Assembly: GCA_017617415.1 (NCBI GenBank)
Contig: JAFZWH010000037.1
Location: 1-47,332, forward strand
Source: Victivallales bacterium
Lineage (GTDB): Bacteria > Verrucomicrobiota > Lentisphaeria > Oligosphaerales > Oligosphaeraceae
Reading direction: 5' to 3'
DNA length: 47,332 bases
The notes below the pieces were generated by a model that had not been told where the DNA came from, did no database searches, and worked only from the letters and a program-made list of their open reading frames with translations. A program made the position numbers and the translations under genes. Of the stretch, positions 25,189-32,428 are shown one piece after another. The first letter of the stretch is position 1; each line of letters opens with the position of its first letter.

Positions 25189-25705
25189 CAGCGTCGTTAA
25201 TACGAGCAATATAGGGCAATGCACGGTAGCGTTCATCGGCATCCATGCCACAACCGACAATAAAGTAGTCTGGCAACGAAAAACCTACCCAGTCCGGCAC
25301 AAAGCCTACGGCGGCAGGGTGGCGGGTGACCTGTTTGGAGACCAGCACTGCGCTGCGCACCGACCTGGCGCCTCGTTCCAAAAGCCACTTGCGCACCGTG
25401 GTTAAAGTGAGCCCCGTATCCAATACGCCGTCCACCACCAGGAGATTTTGATCCTTGATTGGCATCTTCAAATCGCCGCGCAACCGGATTTCGCCAGTGG
25501 AATGTTCTCCCGCATAGCTGGAGACCGCCAGCGAGTCCACCAGAAAATCCCCGCGGAGATGACGCATCAAATCCACGGCAAAGAACATCGCGCCATTGAG
25601 CAAAGGCACCACCGTATAAGGTGCACCACTGTAGAACTGGTCGATCTCCATGGCCAAGGTTTTCAGCCGTTCCTGAATCTGGGGAGTGTCTATTAAGATT
25701 TCCAT
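25172..25705 (-). CDS. hpt: Hypoxanthine phosphoribosyltransferase
   Basis: A 177-residue purine-salvage enzyme of the type I phosphoribosyltransferase family, converting hypoxanthine (and probably guanine) plus PRPP to IMP or GMP. The N-terminal half has VPLLNGAMFFAVDLMRHL, the flexible loop lies around SSYAGEHSTGEIRL, and the PRPP loop reads VVDGVLDTGLTL. The usual Glu-Asp pair of that loop (EDI-DTG) is Asp-Gly here, while the later catalytic Asp is kept; this is an unusual substitution. The end of the gene overlaps murD by 17 bases. The start lacks a clear ribosome site. A 142-base gap with a hairpin (25721-25738) and the heptamer array separates it from the lipA fusion. Confidence 0.88.
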   Translation of the reverse strand: MEILIDTPQIQERLKTLAMEIDQFYSGAPYTVVPLLNGAMFFAVDLMRHLRGDFLVDSLAVSSYAGEHSTGEIRLRGDLKMPIKDQNLLVVDGVLDTGLTLTTVRKWLLERGARSVRSAVLVSKQVTRHPAAVGFVPDWVGFSLPDYFIVGCGMDADERYRALPYIARINDADDDKS

Positions 25706-25796
25706 AAAACAAGACTATGCGCTCCCCGCAAAGGGAGCACTACAAGATGGGGACTTGGGAAAGAAAAACATTGCGCAGTACGAATTGACAGACGGC

Positions 25797-25859
25797 AATT
25801 ACGAATTACGAATTACGAATTACGAATTACGAATTACGAATTACGAATTACGAATTATG
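25797..25859 (-). repeat. Heptamer array (TAATTCG family), nine units, containing the lipA stop codon
   Basis: Eight perfect AATTACG units and one AATTATG (plus-strand reading). On the minus strand the Nudix-LipA gene runs into the array, which encodes its last residues (His-Asn-Ser) and supplies its TAA stop (25848-25850). Each unit contains TAA, and because 7 is not a multiple of 3 the array offers stops in all three frames. Confidence 0.92.
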
Positions 25860-27161
25860 AATTGCCTTACGATAGGCCTCAGCGGCCATGTACGAACTGC
25901 GCACCAACGGTCCGCAGACCGCACGGCGGAAACCCAGTTCCTGTTCGGCATACCGCTGCCATGCGGCAAATTCCTCCGGTGTCACAAAACGCTCCACCGG
26001 AAGCTGTTTATGCGTCGGCTGAAGATATTGCCCCAGCGTCACGATGGCAACCCCTGCCGACCGCAAATCTCGGAGGCATTGGCGAATCTCCTCATCAGTC
26101 TCGCCCAGTCCAAGCATCACGCCAGACTTAACCACGGTCTCGGGAGCGCAGTGTTTGGCGACATACGCGAGACACTCCAAACTGCGGCGGTATTGCGCAC
26201 GACTGCGCACGACCGGCGTAAGTCTCTCGACAGTCTCAAGGTTATGACCATAGACTGCGGGGCAGGCAGCCATCACGGCATCCATTGCGGACTGATCGGC
26301 ATTGTAGTCGGAGACCAGCACCTCGACCAGCGTCTCGGGGCATTTTTCACGGATGGCAAGGATGGTGTCACGCATCGCGCCGGCACCACCATCCGGGAGG
26401 TCATCCCGCGTCACGCAGGTCACCACAGCATATTTGAGTCCTAACGTCGCCACGCTCTCGGCAATGTGGCGAGGTTCTTCACTATCAGGGACTTGAGGCC
26501 GCCCGTGCTTCACCGAGCAAAATTTGCACGCGCGTGTACACGTGTCGCCTAAAATCATAAACGTCGCGGTGCGATGACGCCAGCATTCACTGCGATTGGG
26601 GCATTTCGCGCCTTCACATACAGTATGTAACCCACTGCCCCGCAACAGCTTCTGCATCTCAACTCGTTCGCGGCCACCCACAAAGGAGGTCTTGAGCCAT
26701 TCGGGCAACCTTTGTCCAGCCTGCCGTGTCGGCTGTTCCGCCATGGGCAGACTACAGGAAGCAGCGAATTTCAATTCCGCAAGATGCGTCGCCAGAAACT
26801 GCGCGTCCGCCGGTGCGAACTCCAACTGCGACCATTCTTCTGGCGCAAACCATCCGCATTGTTGTCCTTCTCGTGGTTCCGCCGTGCTCTCCGGCGACAA
26901 TTCACATCGCATATAGTGCAACTGAACCGTCTTCGTCGGATAAGCGAAAGTCTCCTCCGCGAAAAGGTCCGCGTGGTTAATCTTCAGTCCGAGTTCCTCC
27001 TCCAGTTCCCGCGCAATACACGCCTCCAGAGTCTCGCCCGGGTCAACCTTCCCGCCTGGGAACTCCCACTTTCCGGCAAGGGCTCCACCCGGCCTCCGCG
27101 TCGCCAGCAACATCTTTCCACCCCGGAAAACCACGGCGGCGCACACCGACAGAGGAGCCAT
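25848..27161 (-). CDS. lipA: Nudix hydrolase fused to lipoyl synthase
   Basis: A 437-residue two-domain protein. Residues 1 to about 130 are a MutT-type Nudix hydrolase with a perfect Nudix box at residues 37-59 (GGKVDPGETLEACIARELEE, then ELGL). Residues about 150-437 are a radical-SAM lipoyl synthase, which inserts sulfur into octanoyl-lipoyl domains. It has the auxiliary-cluster cysteines (C182, C187, C193 in CEGAKCPNRSEC) and the SAM-cluster cysteines (C208, C212, C215 in CTRACKFC). The reading frame is continuous, and the one internal Met that could start LipA alone has no ribosome site, so the fusion looks real. ATG 27161 was preferred over 27167 because GAGG is then seven bases away. 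The last residues and stop codon come from a heptamer array. Confidence 0.9.
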   Translation of the reverse strand: MAPLSVCAAVVFRGGKMLLATRRPGGALAGKWEFPGGKVDPGETLEACIARELEEELGLKINHADLFAEETFAYPTKTVQLHYMRCELSPESTAEPREGQQCGWFAPEEWSQLEFAPADAQFLATHLAELKFAASCSLPMAEQPTRQAGQRLPEWLKTSFVGGRERVEMQKLLRGSGLHTVCEGAKCPNRSECWRHRTATFMILGDTCTRACKFCSVKHGRPQVPDSEEPRHIAESVATLGLKYAVVTCVTRDDLPDGGAGAMRDTILAIREKCPETLVEVLVSDYNADQSAMDAVMAACPAVYGHNLETVERLTPVVRSRAQYRRSLECLAYVAKHCAPETVVKSGVMLGLGETDEEIRQCLRDLRSAGVAIVTLGQYLQPTHKQLPVERFVTPEEFAAWQRYAEQELGFRRAVCGPLVRSSYMAAEAYRKAIHNS

Positions 27162-27226
27162 TGTCATTCCTCAACACCATATCGACCGGTGACAACACCC
27201 TGCCCCGGTCTTTCAGTCAAAACCAC

Positions 27227-27928
27227 TTACAGGTCGCCAATCAAGAACTCGGCACGGCGGTTGAGCTGGTGCTCCGCCTCGGTGGTAGCGGGAGACTTCG
27301 CCGGCTTGTCCTCGCCATAGCTGATGGTCTTGCAGCGGTTTGCCGCCACGCCCATCAGTCCCAGGTACTGCACAACTGCCAACGCACGACGCTCGCCCAA
27401 CGCACGGTTATACTCGTCGCTACCGCGCTCGTCGGTATGGCCTTCCACAATCAAGCCCAGGGTGGGATTCTCGGTGAGATACTTGGCAAGAGCATCCAGT
27501 TTCGTCCGTTCAGGAGCGCCGACCTCGTATTGATCGTAGGCGAAGTAAATCACGCAGTCCGTCCAGCGCTGACCATTCTTGATGAAGCCAGTGCCGTCAT
27601 CCTCTCCAGTGCCCACCGGGGCATCCGTGCCGGCCCAGGCGCCGCCTCTTTCGATATCCGATCCATCTGCACCACCGGCACCATCGCCAGTGGCAAAAGG
27701 ATCCTCGACACCGGCAAAGCCCATGTCGCCGCCAGGAACAAATCCTTCGTCACCAAAGGCATTAAAATCGCCTTCACTAAAAACTCCACCTTCGTCACCA
27801 CTGTTTGCCGACGGGTTGTTCTGAACCCCGGACAAATCCAATTTCGGTTTCTTGACGCAGCTGGTGAAAAGCAATGCGGTGGCGACCATCGCGACCATCA
27901 GGATGGATGTGAGTTTGATAATACGCAT
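27227..27928 (-). CDS. pal: Peptidoglycan-associated lipoprotein (OmpA-type)
   Basis: A 233-residue lipoprotein with lipobox FTSC (Cys24), a Gly/Asp-rich linker of about 80 residues and a C-terminal OmpA/Pal peptidoglycan-binding domain (about 120-233). The domain has the diaminopimelate-binding motif VEGHTDERGSDEYNRALGERRA and the late ISYGEDKPA and NRRAEFLI segments. Pal tethers the outer membrane to the wall and works with Tol-TolB, none of which is seen here. ATG 27928 starts the signal peptide; no Shine-Dalgarno is visible. The next gene on this strand, the Nudix-LipA fusion, begins 65 bases downstream. Confidence 0.93.
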   Translation of the reverse strand: MRIIKLTSILMVAMVATALLFTSCVKKPKLDLSGVQNNPSANSGDEGGVFSEGDFNAFGDEGFVPGGDMGFAGVEDPFATGDGAGGADGSDIERGGAWAGTDAPVGTGEDDGTGFIKNGQRWTDCVIYFAYDQYEVGAPERTKLDALAKYLTENPTLGLIVEGHTDERGSDEYNRALGERRALAVVQYLGLMGVAANRCKTISYGEDKPAKSPATTEAEHQLNRRAEFLIGDL

Positions 27929-28075
27929 TTTGGGGTGATCCGTTTTCGTGTGATGGGTGGAAAGATGTGGAAGGGAAAGCAAATCCTTACATACTGTAAT
28001 GCGGTTTTCCTTTTCGTTCCGGTAAAAACACAAATTATCCAGAGAATTTCAAAAGAATTTCGGGCTTCGGCGATT

Positions 28076-30079
28076 TCAATGGAGCAGTCCGTTGTTGGCA
28101 ATGGCATCCGTCAGCCAACGGGCGAGATTTTCACAACCGACGGCATTGGGACGATTCCAGGCCCCCATGCCCGCCAATGCAGCCTTCACACCGACCAGTT
28201 CGAAGAGCGCCTTCCCGTCCACCACCGTAACCTCATCTTCTTTGGCGCAAGCCCGTTGGGTTCGCAGAACCGCGTCGTAGAGGGACAGAAGTGCTTCGTC
28301 CGGAGCGGGATTCACCCGCCAGGCGTCATTCTCGCCATTTTTCTGGGGATAGATCGGATTGGGAAGCAGGCAGAGCAACTGCGGAGGCTCTGGAACGGCG
28401 CGCAATTGGCGGACCAGCGCATGGAAACACTCGGCCATCTTCGAAAGTTCCCCGGCAGGATTCTCGGTGCGAGCGGCCTTCATCGTATCCTCGTAGGCAA
28501 AAGAGAAGACAACCAGATGCGGGGCAAAGGCAACGACATCGCGTGGCAACCGCAGCATCGCCAAATCCGTGGTGCATCCGGCAATTCCTGCATTGAGTAC
28601 CACGGTTTTGCCCGTAGCATACTTCTCGTTCAAAAGTTCCTCAAGTTCATCCACCCAACTCGGTGCATGCGGCTCTGCAGCGGTCAGGCAGTCGCCCAAA
28701 CAAACCACGCGACGAGCGGCATGTTCCATCCGTGCGATGACCTCTTGCGTCATGCCGATCGGCCAGTCGCGGGTGACCGGCGAGTCATTCCAGGGACCTC
28801 CTGTAGGCACTTTGACCACGAAAGGCGGAAGATTCGCAGGCGTGATGACAGAAGCGGGCGGCGGCATCGACGCCAGTTCCTCAGTGTTACAATTCGCGCA
28901 GAAGCGCGGCTTCTGGAAAGTGCCCAGCTCAGTCATCAACTGTTCCTGTACCGACCAGTTGAATTCATTTCCGCACTTCTCGCAATGGAGCGTCTGGGGT
29001 TCGTGCGTCTTGATGAACTCCTGGCATTTGGCGCAGTGGCGGCGTGGCGGGTTGCGTTTAAGCAACTCGTCCTTGAGTTGTTCAGCCGGCTCATAGGTCC
29101 AGGTCCCCTGGCAGCCCGCCTCGCAACAAGGCAATTCCTTGGGCGCAAGCGCCTTGAGTTTCTCCTGACAAGTCGGACAGATATGGTACGGCGGCTCGTC
29201 ATGCCCATGCAGATGCCCCCCGAGTTGCATCGCGCGGGTCCACACCCACTTGCCGTCACAGCCGCGGTTGGCACAGGGCTGTTCCTGGTCTTTGGCCTGG
29301 TTGAAGAAATCCAGGCAGGACTTGCACATCTTCTGCGGGGTCTTCGGCTCCTGTCCCTCCGGCGTGTTCTTGAGAACCTCCAGCTGCTCGTAGGCATTGT
29401 AGGTCCAGGTGTTCTTGCAACCCTTGATGCGGCAAGGCACTTCGATGGGCTTGAGTTCCGTGAACTTCTTGAGGCACTCCGAACACATCCGCGCCGGCGG
29501 CTTGTCCAGACTTTTTCCGGACTTCAGCCACTCCAGCTGCTGCGTCTTGGTCCACACGACCTTTTGACCACAACCCTTGATGCGACAGGGCAACTCGCGG
29601 TCAGAGAGCGTCTGCATCGTGCGGAAGCACTCGTCGCACAGTCGATATGGCGGCTTGCCGGATTTGGACTCCTGCTGCATGCGGCGCGTCCAGGTCCAGG
29701 TGTTCTTGCAGCCCTTGATGCGGCAGGGCACCTGGGGTTCCTCCTTCTGCTTCATCGCCTCGCGACACTTGTCGCAGAAACCATGCGGCGGCTCGCCGTC
29801 CTTCCCTCTGGCGTGCGCCTCCAGCTGCTGGAAGCGGTTCCAAGTCCATTTGCCGTCGCAACCAGGCGTCGAGCAGGGGACCTCCTGGTCCTGAAGGGTC
29901 TGGAACAAGGCAAAGCACTCGTCGCACATCAGGCGGTCGCGATGTTCACGGCCATCCGCCTTGCTGTACATCGAACGCTCGCCCGAGATATGCACTTTGT
30001 TCTTGCAGCCCTTGATGCGACAGGGCTGCTCAGTATTGGGGAAAAAATCCCCCAGGGAACCAAAAACGACGCTGCTCAA
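28076..30079 (-). CDS. Eight zinc-knuckle-like modules fused to an SGNH-like hydrolase domain
   Basis: A 667-residue protein of a type I do not recognise as a whole. Residues 20-397 hold eight modules of pattern CX4C-(23-30)-CX2C; the last begins CX2C. The cysteine quartets start at 20, 69, 119, 165, 216, 269, 318 and 366. Most open with PCRIKGCKNTWTW-like text and end MCDECF-like, so each should bind one zinc ion. Residues about 455-667 resemble an SGNH/GDSL esterase: block I reads LGDCLTAAE, with Cys464 in place of Ser; block II has NAGIAG (496-501); the usual GxND is FAYED, and no DxxH is obvious. It has no signal peptide, so it is probably cytoplasmic. The start is TTG, supported by GGAG eight bases upstream; an ACGCGA/TCGCGT dyad lies 38 bases before it. 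Ligand and reaction are unknown. Confidence 0.75.
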   Translation of the reverse strand: MSSVVFGSLGDFFPNTEQPCRIKGCKNKVHISGERSMYSKADGREHRDRLMCDECFALFQTLQDQEVPCSTPGCDGKWTWNRFQQLEAHARGKDGEPPHGFCDKCREAMKQKEEPQVPCRIKGCKNTWTWTRRMQQESKSGKPPYRLCDECFRTMQTLSDRELPCRIKGCGQKVVWTKTQQLEWLKSGKSLDKPPARMCSECLKKFTELKPIEVPCRIKGCKNTWTYNAYEQLEVLKNTPEGQEPKTPQKMCKSCLDFFNQAKDQEQPCANRGCDGKWVWTRAMQLGGHLHGHDEPPYHICPTCQEKLKALAPKELPCCEAGCQGTWTYEPAEQLKDELLKRNPPRRHCAKCQEFIKTHEPQTLHCEKCGNEFNWSVQEQLMTELGTFQKPRFCANCNTEELASMPPPASVITPANLPPFVVKVPTGGPWNDSPVTRDWPIGMTQEVIARMEHAARRVVCLGDCLTAAEPHAPSWVDELEELLNEKYATGKTVVLNAGIAGCTTDLAMLRLPRDVVAFAPHLVVFSFAYEDTMKAARTENPAGELSKMAECFHALVRQLRAVPEPPQLLCLLPNPIYPQKNGENDAWRVNPAPDEALLSLYDAVLRTQRACAKEDEVTVVDGKALFELVGVKAALAGMGAWNRPNAVGCENLARWLTDAIANNGLLH

Positions 30080-30116
30080 AAGATTTCTCCAAGATAATCG
30101 GATAACTGAAAATCAG

Positions 30117-30135
30117 ACGCGATAGAAATTCGCGT
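30117..30135. promoter_or_regulatory. Operator-like dyad ACGCGA-N7-TCGCGT
   Basis: A perfect 6-bp inverted repeat (30117-30122, 30130-30135) about 38 bases upstream of the TTG start of the zinc-module protein. Position and symmetry fit a dimeric regulator, but there is no second copy in the window. Confidence 0.4.
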
Positions 30136-30214
30136 ATCGGCTAAAGATATTGCGTTTTAGCGACTTTGCCAGATGATATAGGAAAAAAACGCCATTTTCT
30201 TTACAGTCATAGCA

Positions 30215-31321
30215 TCATTGCGTCCTCAACCGTGGATCCAGGGCGTCGCGCACGGCGTCGCCGAAGAGATTGGCGGGCAGGACCAGCCCGAGCATGAAGA
30301 CGAAGGCGGCGGTGAGTTTCCACCAGATGACGGGATCGCGGGTGAGTTCACTGCGCGCGTCGTTGATCATCACGCCCCAGGACATCGTCTCCGCGCCCAC
30401 GCCGATGCCCAGGTAGGTCAGCAGTGCCTCCGCCAGCACCTCCGAGGAGAAGCGCAACACGGTGGTGATGATGACCACATGCAATACATTCGGAAGAATG
30501 TGTTTCAGCAGAATTCGCCAGGAGGGTGTGCCCAGGGCGACGGCGGCGGAGACGAATTCGGACTCGCGCAACCGCAGCGTCCCGGCGCGCAGCAAACGGC
30601 ACAGGCTCGTCCAGGAGGCCAGTCCCATCGCCACGCAAAGCTGTGGCAGCCCCACGCCGAAGATGACGATGAACGCCGCCACGAAGAGCACCGTGGGGAT
30701 GGAACTTACTACAGTATAGACATATTGAATGACATCATCCAGCCATCCTCCAAAGTAGCCCGCAAGGATTCCCATCAGCAGCGCAAAGGGAATGGCAATG
30801 AGCGTGGTCAACAACCCGATGATGATTCCAGTGCGCACGCTTTTGAGGGAGAGCAACAGCACGTCATTGCCGATGCGGTCAGTGCCCAACAGATGGCTTC
30901 TGGGGTGTTGGAGTGCGGGATGACCCCGATGAATAGCGCCACCCTCTCCCTCTTGCGTCTCGTAGATATAGGCTGCTTTGGCCAAGGGTGCTGAATAATA
31001 GAGTTCTTGCCGCTTGGCCAGAGGCCGCAACAATCGGTCCAGCACCGATGCGCCACGGTCATAAATAACTTCACCCGTCGCGGGATGGCGACGAAGTTCC
31101 CCTGTGGTGGAATCCCGCTCGGCATTGCGCCAGCCCACCGAGTCCAGCAAGGCAATGACCAGATAGGCTGCCAGAATCACTCCAGAGACGACCGCGCTCT
31201 TGCGGGCAAGAATTTCACGCCCCGCCAGACGCCAATACTCGCGCCGACGCATGGCAGTAAAAAGCCACACTCCCAGCATCAGCAGCGCCAGCACAATCAG
31301 ATTTTGACAAGTCCAACTCAT
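30215..31321 (-). CDS. Dipeptide/oligopeptide ABC transporter permease (DppC/OppC type)
   Basis: A 368-residue inner-membrane permease of the BPD transport family. An N-terminal helix (about residues 8-24) and a second one near 45-60 are followed by a periplasmic loop of about 100 residues, then the conserved core starting HLLGTDRIGNDVLLLSLKSV, which is typical of DppC/OppC. The EAA-type coupling motif that contacts the ATPase is present near SEFVSAAVALGTPSWRILLKHILPN. It is the last of three transporter genes on this strand, 129 bases after the DppB-type permease; that gap holds a heptamer/hairpin repeat. ATG 31321 was chosen over a TTG 24 bases upstream; neither has a clear ribosome site. 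No ATPase gene follows. Confidence 0.87.
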   Translation of the reverse strand: MSWTCQNLIVLALLMLGVWLFTAMRRREYWRLAGREILARKSAVVSGVILAAYLVIALLDSVGWRNAERDSTTGELRRHPATGEVIYDRGASVLDRLLRPLAKRQELYYSAPLAKAAYIYETQEGEGGAIHRGHPALQHPRSHLLGTDRIGNDVLLLSLKSVRTGIIIGLLTTLIAIPFALLMGILAGYFGGWLDDVIQYVYTVVSSIPTVLFVAAFIVIFGVGLPQLCVAMGLASWTSLCRLLRAGTLRLRESEFVSAAVALGTPSWRILLKHILPNVLHVVIITTVLRFSSEVLAEALLTYLGIGVGAETMSWGVMINDARSELTRDPVIWWKLTAAFVFMLGLVLPANLFGDAVRDALDPRLRTQ

Positions 31322-31413
31322 CTTTTCAGTGAGTTTAAAGTCCAAAGGGAAAAGTCTAATGTGATTTCAACCTTTTGTCCAACTTTTGACAACTAACATC
31401 GAACCACTGACTT

Positions 31414-31433
31414 CTGCTGGCGGGCGCCAGCAG
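31414..31433. repeat. GC hairpin next to the heptamer array
   Basis: CTGCTGG pairs with CCAGCAG (31414-31420, 31427-31433). It lies just beyond the GGTTAGA array that follows the permease stop codon, echoing the array-plus-hairpin arrangement elsewhere in the window. Confidence 0.6.
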
Positions 31434-31453
31434 TACCCTGACCTCTAACCTTA
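31434..31453 (-). repeat. Heptamer array (GGTTAGA family), short copy at a stop codon
   Basis: On the minus strand the permease stop codon TAA is followed by GGTTAGAGGTCAGGG, the same junction as at 5961-5976. Only about two units are present. Confidence 0.7.
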
Positions 31454-32428
31454 GAATTTGATTCTGGGGTCCACGATGCAGTAGGCGATGTCTGCCAAGA
31501 GCAAGCCCACGACATAGATGACCGCGCCAAGGAAGACCATCGCCCGCACGATGGCGAAGTCCTGGGCGGCGATGGCATCGATGGTGTACCCGCCCAGTCC
31601 AGGCAAATTGAAGAATTTCTCCAACAAGAGATTTCCCGTAAAGAGCATCAGTAGATACAGCGGTATGTTGGTAAGAATGGGCACCAATGCATTTTTGAGC
31701 ACATGTTTGAAGAGCACTTGGTTCTCTGGCAGACCTTTGGCGCGGGCAGTGCGCACAAAATCCTGCGAAATCTGTTCCAAAAAGAAGGTCCGATAAAGTC
31801 GCGTTCCAGCGCCAAGTCCTGCCACAATGCCCACAATGGCAGGAAGTACCAGAAATCTCACCATGCCCCATCCTGGCTCAAAACCAGAGACAGGGCAAAG
31901 CCTCAACTGCACGGCCGCCACATATTGCCCGAAGATGATCAGAATCAGCGTCGAGATGCTCATCAGCACCACGCAGATGAACTGTCCCGCACGGTCACCT
32001 CGGCTACCCAAATGATTTGCCTGAAGCATCCCCAGCACCACATTTGCCAGAAGCGTGCCAAGAAAAATCGGCAATGCAAGAGCAAAAGATGGTCCTACTC
32101 GGCTTCGCAACTCCCGCCCAATCGGCTGTCCAGTGTGATCGGTATTGCCAAAACCGCCCCAGAACATCGCCATGCTCTTCTGGAAGAAAATGGTTTGCGT
32201 CACTTTGGAAAATCCCGACGCATTGCCATTTAAAAACAGCGGCAGATCGTATCCACGCGAGGCCTTCCAACGCTCAATCTGCTCTGGAGTGGAATTGCGC
32301 TCGCCCAGAAATTGGCGCGCCATGTCGTCAGGCGAGTTCACCACAAAGAACATCGCAAAGACCAGCAGGTTGACGCCCAGCAGGATGGGCACCATATACA
32401 AGATTCGTTTGAAAATGTAATTCAGCAT
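31451..32428 (-). CDS. Dipeptide/oligopeptide ABC transporter permease (DppB/OppB type)
   Basis: A 325-residue permease with the classic opening MLNYIFKRILYMVPILLGV and about six membrane helices. The family EAA motif is seen in SQDFVRTARAKGLPENQVLFKHVLKNALVP, shown here only in outline (about residues 213-242). The C-terminus ends AYCIVDPRIKF, as in DppB/OppB proteins. Its ATG overlaps the stop of the binding-protein gene (TAATG, one shared base), so translation is coupled. Its own stop begins a heptamer repeat. Confidence 0.92.
   Translation of the reverse strand: MLNYIFKRILYMVPILLGVNLLVFAMFFVVNSPDDMARQFLGERNSTPEQIERWKASRGYDLPLFLNGNASGFSKVTQTIFFQKSMAMFWGGFGNTDHTGQPIGRELRSRVGPSFALALPIFLGTLLANVVLGMLQANHLGSRGDRAGQFICVVLMSISTLILIIFGQYVAAVQLRLCPVSGFEPGWGMVRFLVLPAIVGIVAGLGAGTRLYRTFFLEQISQDFVRTARAKGLPENQVLFKHVLKNALVPILTNIPLYLLMLFTGNLLLEKFFNLPGLGGYTIDAIAAQDFAIVRAMVFLGAVIYVVGLLLADIAYCIVDPRIKF

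Noticed and set aside
25686-26444. Open frame with NYELRIT repeats
   Set aside because: It is a translation of the noncoding AATTACG heptamer array and of the antisense strand of lipA.
26700-26750. Separate lipA gene starting at an internal Met after the Nudix domain
   Set aside because: There is no Shine-Dalgarno before that ATG, and the frame is continuous with the Nudix domain.
27161-30097. 978-codon open frame on the plus strand spanning pal and the zinc-module gene
   Set aside because: It spans two clear opposite-strand genes and the gap between them, with no recognisable domain.
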